A stretch of DNA of 48,832 nt, from positions 1 to 48,832 of the forward strand of contig NZ_BPQD01000041.1 of NCBI RefSeq assembly GCF_022179065.1, read 5' to 3'. Below, one piece after another: positions 15,401 through 23,564 of the stretch. A program made the translations under genes and the position numbers. Origin of the DNA: Methylobacterium adhaesivum. GTDB taxonomy: Bacteria > Pseudomonadota > Alphaproteobacteria > Rhizobiales > Beijerinckiaceae. Below the pieces are notes generated by a model that saw only the letters and a list, made by a program, of their open reading frames with translations, was not told the DNA's origin and made no database searches. Each line of letters begins with the position of its first letter. The stretch's first letter is position 1.

Positions 15401-17716
15401 GAGCTGAAGGAGCGCTTGGCGCAGGCCAACGAGGAGCTGGACGCGCGCCTGGCCGGGTACGCCGACCGCGTGGCCGAGGCCCGGAAGCGGATCACCGAGA
15501 GCCTGTTGGCGTCGCAGGAACGCGCGCTCGGCCGACAGAAGGGTGTCCTCGACGCGCAGGTGGCGCAGCTCAACAAGCAAATCCGCGACCCGGCCACCAC
15601 CGTGGATAAGGCGGCAGAGCTGGCCGGGAAGGTGCGCGACCTCATTCAGCAGGGTGTCGACATCGTGGACCGGCAGGCCAGCCTGCGCCTGGCGCGCGAG
15701 GCCGTCACCGCCCCGACCGGCTTCAACCGCGCACCGGCTCTTGGTGAGGAGGCAAACGCCGTCGCCCGCCAGGTGGCGGACGCGGCTGAGGGCGCCGGCC
15801 GGAATGACCGGCTTCGCACGCTCCTTCGGTTCGGTGCGTTCGAAAGCGATTTCAACCCTCGGGCCGTCAGCTCGACGGGTGCGCGGGGCGTCTACCAGTT
15901 CACCAAGGGCACGGCGGCCGACTACGGCCTGTCCGATCCCACGAACGTGGCGCAGTCGGCCCTTGCGGCCATCCGGTATTTCGATGCCATCGATAAGACC
16001 CTCCGGGGCAAGGGCCTGAACCTGTCCGACGACAACCGCTATGTTCTGTACAACCAGGGCGAAACCGGCGGCTCGGCGCTTCTCGCGAACCCCGGCAAGG
16101 GCGCGGTCCAGGCGCTGATGGATGCCGGAGTGAACGCCGCTCGGGCTCGACAGGCCATCACCGCCAACGGCGGCCGAGAGGGCGACACGTCGTCGGAGTT
16201 CACCACCCGGCTCCTAGCCGCGTTCAACGCGAAGGCCACCCGCGCCGACCGCCTGGTGATCCCCACCGGGGACGCGCTCGACGAGGGCGAGGCCGCCGGC
16301 CGGAAGGCGCGGGCCGAGGCCGCCACCGTGGACGAGGCGAACGCGCGGGCAATCCGCCAGAAGCGCCTTGCCCTCCAGCAACGGCAGCTCGCTCGGGATG
16401 AGCAGGGCTTGTCCGACCAGCTCGCTTTGGACCGCCGGGCCGTGGGCCGGACGGCCGACCTCGCGCCGGCCACGCGCACGATCACCGATCTTGCTGCCCT
16501 CCGGGACAAAGACCTGGAGCGGGAGAAGACCTCCGACCGCTTCACCGCCCTGGCCCCGGATGAGCAGGGCGACCAGGTAGCCCGCATCCAGCGGTCCTAT
16601 GCCGACCGGGCCGCCAAGTTGGTGGAGGAGAACGCGAAGGCCATCGGTGAGGCCACGCTGAAGACCTACCGGGAGGAGGCCGACCGCACCAAGGCGCGGG
16701 CCGACTACCTCAAGGCCGACGAGACCGCCGGCAAGGTCTCGGCCGCCGAGGTTCAGGCCGCCGAGGCCGCCGCGCGCCAGGCCGCCGAACGCCTGAAGCT
16801 GGAGGGCCAGGCCGCCGCGATCCGCGCGGAGGAACTGGCCCTGGAAACTCAGCTCGGCCAGCTTCGCGATAAGGGCTTGGTGAGCGAGACCGGCCGCGCC
16901 GCGATCCAGGAGCGCATCACCGAGCTGAAGAAGCGGGAGGGCGAGTACGCGGCCAACGCCAGCCTCCAGAAGGGCGTGGAGGCGCGCGGCGACGACTACG
17001 GCGCGGCGCTCAGCCGGGGCTCCCTCGACTTCTTCACGTCGGCCGGGATGATCGACCGCAAAACAGGTGAGTTCAAGACGGCGGCGCAGCAGATGTCCGG
17101 GTATTGGCAGCAATCCATGTCCGGCATGTCCACCAGCATGGCGACCCTGTTTCAGGGCCTCGCCACCGGCACGATCAAGGGAAAGGATGCCTTCAAGACG
17201 TTCGCCACCTCGATCCTCACCGACATGGCGCAGATCGCGAGCAAGGCCGCGTCCAACGAGATCATGAAATCCCTGTTCGGGGACATGAGCGGCGGCGGCT
17301 CGGGCGTCAGCTCGGCCGGTGGGATCAGCTCGATCCTCGGGAACCTGTTCAGCGCGCCGGCAGCACCGGGCATGGCGACTGGCGGCCTGGTCACGGGCGG
17401 GGTTCCGAACCGGGACAGCGTGCCCCGCACCCTGATGCCGGGAGAGTTCGTCCTGAAGCGCTCGGCCGTGGACGTGATCGGCCGGGAGAGCCTGGACCGC
17501 ATGAACGCCATGGGTGCGGGTGTGATGGCGAAGGCGCCCCCCGTGGAGCCGACGCGGTTCGGCAGCTCTGCCCGAGCCGAGACCAGCGTCTATGTGGTGG
17601 ATCGAGACCAGGTGCCGGTCCCGAGCCGCAACGAGATCGTCCACATGATCGGGGACGATATCCAGCGGGGCGGCGCGATCCGACAGCTGGTGAAGCGGGT
17701 GGCGGCAGGCATCTGA
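12485..17716 (+). CDS. Phage tail tape measure protein with lytic transglycosylase domain
   Basis: A 1743-aa protein that would set tail length and help DNA entry. The ATG at 12485 overlaps the chaperone stop. Order: Ala/Gly-rich linker (about 90-140); PhageMin_Tail-type domain (about 150-430; ITSVLGAYNIEAARSGDVAD, FTELTAALGGMAQAGIKSG); hydrophobic segment (about 465-525); long Ala/Glu/Arg-rich coiled coil; SLT-type transglycosylase near 1105-1230 with catalytic Glu in GAFESDFNPRAVS and GARGVYQFTKGTAADYG; more coiled coil; and the usual C-terminal motif GGLVTGGVPNRDSVPRTLMP. It appears full length. By the known relation of about 0.15 nm per residue it would specify a tail near 260 nm. It is the only structural virion gene in the element. 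Confidence 0.88.
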   Translation: MADGTQIDVDIVLDDATLNTGLARTAQHFREAVIAARGLSDQFSASTRTVEPLLNMVTNLRAELAASRADGGLQSGLRDQLRTAEADLRTATAALTAARAAASAPAPGSGQGGAGGSGVPPLSPGGSPAGGAGGAGGLFPLQAQIAANYATIGAGITMLRAGLKDIAEFDDKLRQFQAITETTNTELGSFRDQLLAVAATSRFSLTELANVSIQLGQIGLSARGVGQTLKPVLDLAAASGSTLQQSVEAITSVLGAYNIEAARSGDVADVFVGALNRTKLGMEQLQLGVSYAANVARDSGVSFTELTAALGGMAQAGIKSGSTLGTGLRQFFQEFTAPTDKLKDGLRQVGLSMADVDLKANGLIGVIENLRKAGFGGAEALRSLDLRAASAYSAMLGQVDVIKRLGGDLTLSNAAAEGAAKANESLTASLTRFGNVSFALLDRSLRPMVSGLTGAVDGAAALADAAGKLGIVLPVVGTGLGTIAVAAAGLRLGTLAASLAPLLAGLANPAVLALAAAGAAIAGGAYLARIMSDTERAKDALDQVRAIRNEVLAQQQSIETGISGVDQQLGLLMERREKLNADPVLRRNTILEAQKAFGDLGLTISANAASIDELVAAYRRLRTELQGQNTELLQRQFAVTAKELDALVTKGNVDRRGADQRIADALGSNAPEFSDPRFPTAAPRGSRSDDAGLARAGLTALKPLLDVIRNPASLGGDDPLGVSRYQQIVLDERQRLEREAAPLRLDGSNTGRLAAITDNLDKLDKIAVLFSDAVKTNAGTIAAQGKLTELSSRADVSRLQQTPEFQAFGQRAADLQANLTERSRSVTGSGTERKAGIVAAIRDTQAEAASLEAEFNRYLGELRSAGAADKTVTEAGARITDQLKSLRRGVTKELDEIAASIRPDLTRELQAERKNTAAQIDTLMKRAGATRDTAEPGEIEAQVKALVERQRSIARKLIEAETANPDEVDSRPELKERLAQANEELDARLAGYADRVAEARKRITESLLASQERALGRQKGVLDAQVAQLNKQIRDPATTVDKAAELAGKVRDLIQQGVDIVDRQASLRLAREAVTAPTGFNRAPALGEEANAVARQVADAAEGAGRNDRLRTLLRFGAFESDFNPRAVSSTGARGVYQFTKGTAADYGLSDPTNVAQSALAAIRYFDAIDKTLRGKGLNLSDDNRYVLYNQGETGGSALLANPGKGAVQALMDAGVNAARARQAITANGGREGDTSSEFTTRLLAAFNAKATRADRLVIPTGDALDEGEAAGRKARAEAATVDEANARAIRQKRLALQQRQLARDEQGLSDQLALDRRAVGRTADLAPATRTITDLAALRDKDLEREKTSDRFTALAPDEQGDQVARIQRSYADRAAKLVEENAKAIGEATLKTYREEADRTKARADYLKADETAGKVSAAEVQAAEAAARQAAERLKLEGQAAAIRAEELALETQLGQLRDKGLVSETGRAAIQERITELKKREGEYAANASLQKGVEARGDDYGAALSRGSLDFFTSAGMIDRKTGEFKTAAQQMSGYWQQSMSGMSTSMATLFQGLATGTIKGKDAFKTFATSILTDMAQIASKAASNEIMKSLFGDMSGGGSGVSSAGGISSILGNLFSAPAAPGMATGGLVTGGVPNRDSVPRTLMPGEFVLKRSAVDVIGRESLDRMNAMGAGVMAKAPPVEPTRFGSSARAETSVYVVDRDQVPVPSRNEIVHMIGDDIQRGGAIRQLVKRVAAGI

Positions 17717-17745
17717 GGTGGTTTCAGAGTAGGTTCTACAACTGA

Positions 17746-18354
17746 ATGTGCTATATGAGGTGCATGATCGATATGCCCCTCTTCCGTGAGAATGCCCTGT
17801 TTCGTGCAGGACGCAATCAGCACATGAACGCCTGCGTTGGCGACAATGGAGGCCCCTATGATCTGTATGATTACTCTCATGGATTTCTTGAAGCAGCGAA
17901 GGTGATAATTGATCGGTCAGCGAAATTTGATGCGGTAGTCGACACTTTAGTTTATCCTGCCTGTTTCAATTTTCGCCATGGAATTGAATTGTTTGCAAAA
18001 TATGCAATCGCGACGATCAATAAAATTACAAACGAGAACCTGACCTACCGTCAAAATCATTCAATTTTGGACAATTGGCTTATTCTAGAAGAGAAGATTA
18101 CGCCGTATGCAAGAAGACTAAATGCAGACGACATGATTTTTATAAGAAAGTTGATTGAATGCTTTCATGAGGTCGATCCGAACGGACAAATATTTCGATA
18201 TCCCGAAAACATTAAAGGGCAACAACATCTTAAGGAATGGTCGATAATAAATCTCGAGATAGTGGGTGGAGCATTAGCTCAGATAACCAGAATTTTCAAA
18301 GAACTTCATTTTGAATTAGAGGGCGCTTTAGAAGCATCGTGGGAACGCGATTAA
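17746..18354 (+). CDS. HEPN-like hypothetical protein, 202 aa
   Basis: An A+T-rich gene unlike its GC-rich neighbours. Possible starts are ATG 17746 and ATG 17764 (MIDMPLFREN). The segment PACFNFRHGIELFAKYAI, a following HSILDNW and EVDPNGQIFRYPEN recall a family of helical proteins of unknown function in which an R-H-x-x-E helix resembles the HEPN fold. HEPN proteins are often RNases in toxin and defence systems; catalysis is not shown here. It lies between the tape measure and another A+T-rich unknown gene and looks like acquired cargo. Confidence 0.6.
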   Translation: MCYMRCMIDMPLFRENALFRAGRNQHMNACVGDNGGPYDLYDYSHGFLEAAKVIIDRSAKFDAVVDTLVYPACFNFRHGIELFAKYAIATINKITNENLTYRQNHSILDNWLILEEKITPYARRLNADDMIFIRKLIECFHEVDPNGQIFRYPENIKGQQHLKEWSIINLEIVGGALAQITRIFKELHFELEGALEASWERD

Positions 18355-18465
18355 CTTAAGCAACTTCGCGTGAATATGTTATGGCAGCGTTACGCCGGAT
18401 CATTGAAGCAATTAGATAGCGGATAACCGCTGCGCCTGGTCGATATTTTTATAGGTGATCTCTCT

Positions 18466-18948
18466 ATGCAAACGGCTTATAATGATGAGAAAGTTCATTC
18501 CGTTAACTCGATTGCCCGCGACTACAACTGTGAAACTATTATACCCCCTATTTGGCTTCCCCCGCGCTTTGACCGCAGCGACTGGCAATGGATCAAGAAT
18601 GTAGCGCAGTCCAGTTGGAAGAATGATGCGCCGATCAGGAATGTAAAAATTGGATCCGGCCCATCATCATTGCGCCTCAACTGCCAACACAGAACACAGC
18701 CAAACAGAAATTGCACAATCTTCTACCGTAGAATATCAGATAATTGCATCTTATTGATTGGCATTGGACGGCATAAAGGTAAAGGAAACAAAGAGTACGA
18801 AGTAAATTGGGCAGACGGAAATACGTCTAGAATAAAAATATCCACCAAATCAAACAGTGGCGCTGAGTATCTAGTTAATCCCATTGGAGGTAAGTTTGGG
18901 TTTGAAACCCTAGACGTGAATATTAATCGAGAATATTTATCGATTTAA
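18466..18948 (+). CDS. Unknown protein, 160 aa, A+T-rich cargo
   Basis: Starts at the ATG at 18466 with an AGGTGAT motif about 8 bases upstream. Polar, basic protein with several Cys and Trp; the C-terminal half alternates short hydrophobic strands (NCILLIGIGRHKGKGNKEYE, then VNWADGNTSRIKIS) as in a small beta-rich domain. No signal peptide, membrane segment or known motif is recognised. Codon use is as A+T-rich as that of the gene before it, from which it is separated by 111 bp, so the two were probably acquired together. Confidence 0.5.
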   Translation: MQTAYNDEKVHSVNSIARDYNCETIIPPIWLPPRFDRSDWQWIKNVAQSSWKNDAPIRNVKIGSGPSSLRLNCQHRTQPNRNCTIFYRRISDNCILLIGIGRHKGKGNKEYEVNWADGNTSRIKISTKSNSGAEYLVNPIGGKFGFETLDVNINREYLSI

Positions 18949-19195
18949 CAGAAAATTCGCCAGACAAAGACTTAGATAAAGCGGATTTGAATGCTGGTGA
19001 GATGGCGGGAAGGGTCTACGAGGATTTCGCTTTCTTGGCGCTCTTGATAAGCGCCGATGATAATTGCTTCCGGCCGGAAGGCTGAGGCCAGCACCGGGCT
19101 ATTACGGGCATCCCCCTATGTCCCCTGGTGAAGCCCAAGGCGACAGCTTAGCGACTTCGGACCCGTCATTGCATCGTTCAATGCTTCGAGCGCCG

Positions 19196-19450
19196 TCATG
19201 ATCCTGCGCCTGCCAGTGGCTTCCGCAGGCGGACACCAGGCTGATCTCCGTTTAGGAACTCCACACCAGCTTCCTCCAGGGCACGTTGAACGGCCTGGAC
19301 GTTCACTGAACGCCCTGGAATGGCTCCGGCCCCGCCAGCTTCCATGTTGCGGATCGTGTTGACGTTGAGCGCGGCCACTTCTGCGAGGCGGGCCTGTTCC
19401 ATCCCTATCAGGGCACGGGCGGCCTTTAGCTGGTTGCTGGTAGTAAGCAT
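19196..19450 (-). CDS. XRE-family repressor, 84 aa
   Basis: A Cro/CI-type helix-turn-helix protein: LKAARALIGMEQARLAEVAA, then LNVNTIRNMEAGG, covering residues 7-45. The C-terminus (RALEEAGVEFLNGDQPGVRL) is the usual ending of short XRE regulators in this group. The ATG follows GAGGATGAA. It is divergent from the small-gene cluster at 19552 and the space between holds two palindromes, so it probably represses that cluster and itself. Confidence 0.8.
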   Translation of the reverse strand: MLTTSNQLKAARALIGMEQARLAEVAALNVNTIRNMEAGGAGAIPGRSVNVQAVQRALEEAGVEFLNGDQPGVRLRKPLAGAGS

Positions 19451-19467
19451 TTCATCCTCGGATTGCC

Positions 19468-19539
19468 ATATCTAGATATCACACCCTTAAAAGTATTTAC
19501 ATGGCTTTTAGAGGGCTTCATCTAGGTTTAATACCTAGA
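19468..19539. promoter_or_regulatory. Divergent control region with two palindromes
   Basis: A perfect 12-bp palindrome ATATCTAGATAT (19468-19479) lies just upstream of the XRE gene, and a 7-bp inverted repeat TCTAGGT/ACCTAGA with a 5-nt loop (19521-19539) lies just upstream of the plus-strand gene. Both share the CTAG centre or arms and flank an A+T-rich stretch that could hold back-to-back promoters. Probable operators for the XRE repressor. Confidence 0.55.
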
Positions 19540-19551
19540 AGCGAGGCCCCG

Positions 19552-19869
19552 ATGCCCCTCCACCACTCCCGATCCTGGTCCGACGCCATCCACCGCCTGC
19601 GGAACGACTGCCCGCCGCCAGCTGTGCGGATGGCCTACATCGCCTCGGTGAACGAGGCGAAAGCCGAGGCCAATCGGGCGCAGGCAGGCGCGCGGTTCCG
19701 GACCACGGCCGGCGGCTTCGACCGCCGTGCCCTCATGGCCTACGCGGTCGCCAACGCCCGGTGCGAACGCCTCAATCGCCCCGCCCGGACATGGCAGGCT
19801 TGCATGGCCGAGGCCCTGACGTTCGCTTGGGCCTGCGCCCACGCGGCTCGCCGCGCCGAGAGCCACTGA
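19552..19869 (+). CDS. Hypothetical protein, 105 aa
   Basis: First gene right of the XRE operator region. The ATG at 19552 follows GCGAGG; a start at 19501 would run through the operator and is disfavoured. The product is basic and Ala/Arg-rich with an internal stretch AYAVANARCERLNRPARTWQ and a helical C-terminus (ACMAEALTFAWACAHAARRA). Similar small proteins are often seen in island gene clusters of this group of bacteria, but no function is known. The next gene starts two bases after its stop. Confidence 0.55.
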   Translation: MPLHHSRSWSDAIHRLRNDCPPPAVRMAYIASVNEAKAEANRAQAGARFRTTAGGFDRRALMAYAVANARCERLNRPARTWQACMAEALTFAWACAHAARRAESH

Positions 19870-19870
19870 G

Positions 19871-20050
19871 ATGCGGGCGCAGATCGAAGACGCCATCGAA
19901 CGGCTTCTCGCCATCCTCGACGCCCTCGACGGCGAAGCGGACCTTGAGGACGGCGCCGACGCCGAGCCGTCCCTGGGGGCTCCCGAGAACCCCCATGGCT
20001 CGCAGGCCAGTTGGATGCGTGGCAGCGACACCGATTGCGAGGCAGCATGA
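19871..20050 (+). CDS. Conserved small acidic protein, 59 aa
   Basis: Begins one base after the previous stop (TGAGATG) and ends with ATGA overlapping the next start. The sequence has a helical N-terminus (IEDAIERLLAILDALDG) followed by the acidic motif DLEDGADAEPSLGAPE, which I recognise as a recurrent small hypothetical protein in Methylobacterium and related genera, often in mobile regions. Function unknown. Confidence 0.6.
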   Translation: MRAQIEDAIERLLAILDALDGEADLEDGADAEPSLGAPENPHGSQASWMRGSDTDCEAA

Positions 20051-20399
20051 CCGGAGCCCAGCCTATGACCGTGACCGAAGCCCTCGACGCCATGCTCGCC
20101 CTCTACGCCGCCCCCCGGCGCCTGGATACGGGCAGGGATCGCCGAGGATGCCGCTGGACGGCCGGTTGCGCCCGAGAGCGGTGGAGCTAGGGCGTGGAGC
20201 CTGGAGGGCGCCCTGTACCGCGTGGTGGGCGATCCCGAGGCCGAAGGGATCACCGAGGCCGAGTGGCGCCGCCGCGAGACGCTGGCGAGCGCAGTGTTTG
20301 CGGCCTGCGGCGCGGATCTCATGGCGCTCAACGACGCGGCCCGACGCCAGAGCGTGGTGCTTGCGGTGCTGCGCGCCGGTCGGGATCGAGCTGGTTGAG
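20047..20399 (+). pseudogene. DUF6197-like gene with a single-base frameshift
   Basis: The zero frame (MTGAQPMTVTEALDAMLALY) ends after 47 codons. Removing one C from the run at 20111-20116 joins it to the frame reading AAPGAWIRAGIAEDAAGRPV, then WSLEGALYRVVGD and ALNDAARRQSVVLAVLRAG, the pattern of DUF6197 proteins (a W near the start, a C/S-L-x-GAL helix and an ND-x-R-x-x-x-V-L ending). So the gene is either recently dead or phase-variable at the C run, unless the extra C is a sequencing error. The function of the family is unknown. Confidence 0.6.
20373..20396 (+). repeat. Left copy of 24-bp repeat flanking the MmeI-like module
   Basis: Reads GCGCCGGTCGGGATCGAG then CTGGTT. It matches 24004-24027 at 23 of 24 positions, and a further TTCGGAGAACG block follows both copies after a small indel. 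The two copies bracket the restriction-modification gene and the SRAP fragment. Confidence 0.6.
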
Positions 20400-20605
20400 A
20401 GAAGGCTTCGGAGAACGAGGCCGCTAAGCCGCATGAAGGTAAGGTAGCCTGAGCGGAGCGATGGCGCATCAACCGCTGTGGCGGCGGCCCAACACAAGAC
20501 GAGGAACGCTCGGCGCCCCTGGTTTCGACCTTGAGTTTGTCAATATCTGATGAGAACAGTCCACAGAAATCCGGCGCAACCGCAACCGTGCCGGCGGAGG
20601 GGATC

Positions 20606-23461
20606 GTGACACCACAGCAGTTCATCGATCGGTGGAAGCCAGTTGCCCTTTCTGAACGCGCCACGGCCCAATCCCACTTTAATGACCTGTGCCGCCTACT
20701 CGATCACCCTACCCCAATTGAGGCAGATCCCCGCGGCGAGCACTTCGCCTTCGAAAAGGGTTTACAGAAGTCTGGCGGCGGTCTTGGGTTCGCCGATGTA
20801 TGGAAGCGTCAGCATTTTGCTTGGGAATACAAAAAGAGAAAACGCAACCTTGGAGATGCCCTAGACCAGCTTGCTCGCTATGCATTGGCCCTGGAAAGCC
20901 CGCCACTGCATATCGCCTGCGACACCGACCAATTTCGTGTCGTTACAGCGTGGACGAACACTGTCCCTGTTTCTTACGACATTAGCCTCGATGACCTGCG
21001 CGAGCCTAGCAAACTCGAGATCCTGCGCGCAGCCTTCCACGAGCCGACCAGACTTCGCAAAGGCGGCAGCCGAGCCGACCTTACCAGGAAGGCCGCCGAT
21101 CGCTTCTCTAGCATCGCGCTAAGGTTGCGCGACCGCGGCCACGCCCCCGAAGCAGTCGCCCACTTCGTTAACCGCCTTGCCTTCCTGTTCTTCGCCGAGG
21201 ATGTGCGCCTACTGCCCACCGGCTACTTCCGCCGCGCGCTGGAAGAGGTCGCAGGGCGCCCGCACGAGACCAATGCGCTCTTTGATGCCCTTTTCGCCGT
21301 GCTGCAAAAGGGCGGCCGGTTCGGACTGGAGCGCCTGCCGCACATCAACGGTGGGTTATTCGATGAGCAGCCCGCGCTGCCACTCGATGAGGGCGACTTG
21401 CAATTATTGATCGAGGCGGGGCGCCAGGACTGGGCACATATCGACCCTTCGATTTTCGGCACGCTTTTTGAACGGTTTCTCGACCCGGACAAACGTGCAC
21501 AGATTGGTGCGCACTACACCGACGCTGAGAAGATCCTGCGTATCATCGAGCCCGTTCTGATGCGCCCGTTGCGCGCGGAGTGGGATACGGCCAGGGCAGA
21601 AATCGAGCGACTGACGGACCGGGCACGCAAGAAGGGGCCGAAGGCGAAAGAATGGCAGCGGGCTGAAGAGCGCCGCTCGATGTTCCTAGAGCGACTGCGA
21701 ACGCTGGAGATACTCGACCCAGCGTGTGGCTCAGGCAATTTCCTATACATGGCACTGCACGCGGTGAAAGATCTAGAGCACTCCGCCAATCAAGAATGCG
21801 AAGTCTTTGGTCTATCCCCCCGCATGCCGATGGTTGGCCCAGAAATCCTGCGTGGACTAGAGATTAATCCCCTGGCGGCAGAGTTAGCGCGCACCACAGT
21901 TTGGATCGGCGACATCCAATGGGCAGTGCGCAACGGCTTCTATTCTCGACCCGAGCCTATTCTGCGGCGGCTTGAAACTATCGAATGCCGGGATGCGCTG
22001 ATGGATAGCCCGAACCCTTCAACAGTAGCCCCATCAGTTGAGGCTAGGTGGCCGAGGGCAGAGTTCATCATCGGAAATCCACCTTTCCTCGGCGGCAAAA
22101 TGCTGCGTCGGAACCTCGGCGACAGGCATGTCGAGGCACTGTTCAATACATATCGAGGGCGCGTACCCGCTGAGGCCGACCTCGTAACGTACTGGTTCGA
22201 GAAGGCACGTTTCCAAGTTGAGAGAGGGGACACGCGTCGGGTTGGGCTAGTCACAACAAACTCAATACGGGGAGGTGCTAACCGACGCGTCTTGGAGCGT
22301 ATTGCAGGCGACATGCCTATATTTTCTGCCTGGGCTGATGAGCCATGGATCGTAGACGGCGCGGCAGTTCGAGTGGCGCTTGTCTGCTTTGGCGAGAGCT
22401 TACCGGGTGAGGCAACCGAGCTAGATGGGCGGTCTGTTGAGTGCATTAATCCAGACTTGACTGGTAAGGGCCTGGATCTAACTCGTGTAAAACGGCTCAC
22501 CGAAAACCAACAAATTTCTTTCATGGGAAACATAAAGGGCGGCGCGTTCGATGTGCGAGGTGATTTAGCTAGGGCATGGCTATCGGCACCGCTGAACGTC
22601 AATGGACGCCCGAATTCTGACGTGCTTCGCCCATGGATTAATGGGCTCGACATCGTGCGACGCCCGTTGGATATGTGGATCATCGATTTTAACGCGATGG
22701 GCAGCGACAATGAAGCAGCCTTTTATGAAGGGCCATTCGAACATATTCTACGACACATTAAACCCGAACGATCAAATAATAGGAACGCAGATATAGCTCG
22801 TAATTGGTGGAAACACATCAGAGACAGACCGGCACTAGCCCATGCAACTAAAGATCTTACACGCTATATTGGAACGGCGCGCGTAGCAAAGCATAGAATA
22901 TTCAGTTGGATTGACCCAATTGTTATACCGGACTCACAGATCATAGCTATTGCACGCGATGACGACACAACGATGGGCGTTTTGCACTCGCGTTTCCATG
23001 AAGAGTGGTCGTTACGATTGGGTAGCAGCTTAGAAGATCGACCGCGGTACACACCGACTTCGACGTTCGAAACATATCCGTTCCCACCGAATTTGACGCC
23101 GAACATTAGTGCTAAAGACTATTCAAATGAACCGAATGCCCGCCGTATTGCAGAAGCTTCCTGCAAACTGCATAAACTTCGCTCCGCTTGGCAAAATCCA
23201 TCGGATCGTGTGCGGATTGTGCCGGACGTTGTACCAGGCTTTCCAGATCGCATAATTCCACTAGACGTCACCGCAGCCGATTTCCTCAAAAAGCGGACTT
23301 TGACAAAACTCTATAATGAGAGACCTCAATGGCTAATCGATGCGCACGCTGAACTCGACCGAGCTGTGGCCGCCGCCTACGGCTGGCCGGAAGATATCGC
23401 CGTCGATGAGGCACTTGCAAAGCTCATGGCCTTGAACGCAGCTCGCGCGGGGATCCAGTAG
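20606..23461 (+). CDS. MmeI-like Type IIL restriction-modification enzyme
   Basis: Single polypeptide combining DNA cleavage, adenine methylation and target recognition. The GTG at 20606 has GGAGG five bases upstream and yields 951 aa starting MTPQQFIDRW; a TTG at 20531 would add 25 residues. Domains: N-terminal PD-(D/E)XK nuclease with Asp64-x9-Glu74-x-Lys76 (ADVW...EYKK), the same spacing as D70/E80/K82 of MmeI; helical connector (about 150-330); gamma-class methyltransferase with motif I DPACGSGNF (371-379) and motif IV NPPF (491-494); target-recognition domain (about 600-850); C-terminal helical part. All key residues are present, so it should be active. One such protein modifies one strand only. 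It is likely host- and element-protecting cargo. Confidence 0.88.
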   Translation: MTPQQFIDRWKPVALSERATAQSHFNDLCRLLDHPTPIEADPRGEHFAFEKGLQKSGGGLGFADVWKRQHFAWEYKKRKRNLGDALDQLARYALALESPPLHIACDTDQFRVVTAWTNTVPVSYDISLDDLREPSKLEILRAAFHEPTRLRKGGSRADLTRKAADRFSSIALRLRDRGHAPEAVAHFVNRLAFLFFAEDVRLLPTGYFRRALEEVAGRPHETNALFDALFAVLQKGGRFGLERLPHINGGLFDEQPALPLDEGDLQLLIEAGRQDWAHIDPSIFGTLFERFLDPDKRAQIGAHYTDAEKILRIIEPVLMRPLRAEWDTARAEIERLTDRARKKGPKAKEWQRAEERRSMFLERLRTLEILDPACGSGNFLYMALHAVKDLEHSANQECEVFGLSPRMPMVGPEILRGLEINPLAAELARTTVWIGDIQWAVRNGFYSRPEPILRRLETIECRDALMDSPNPSTVAPSVEARWPRAEFIIGNPPFLGGKMLRRNLGDRHVEALFNTYRGRVPAEADLVTYWFEKARFQVERGDTRRVGLVTTNSIRGGANRRVLERIAGDMPIFSAWADEPWIVDGAAVRVALVCFGESLPGEATELDGRSVECINPDLTGKGLDLTRVKRLTENQQISFMGNIKGGAFDVRGDLARAWLSAPLNVNGRPNSDVLRPWINGLDIVRRPLDMWIIDFNAMGSDNEAAFYEGPFEHILRHIKPERSNNRNADIARNWWKHIRDRPALAHATKDLTRYIGTARVAKHRIFSWIDPIVIPDSQIIAIARDDDTTMGVLHSRFHEEWSLRLGSSLEDRPRYTPTSTFETYPFPPNLTPNISAKDYSNEPNARRIAEASCKLHKLRSAWQNPSDRVRIVPDVVPGFPDRIIPLDVTAADFLKKRTLTKLYNERPQWLIDAHAELDRAVAAAYGWPEDIAVDEALAKLMALNAARAGIQ

Positions 23462-23564
23462 GGAGGGATAGTCGCCACCGCGCAAACCGGCCAAGCACTG
23501 ACCATACTGGGAGGGGGCTCGTGCTACCAAAAGGTGGACTGCAGCCTCCTACCATGCGTGGAAT

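Noticed and set aside
11843-17716. Complete prophage or tailocin
   Set aside because: No terminase, portal, capsid, sheath, tube, baseplate, fibre, holin or endolysin gene was found between the att sites.
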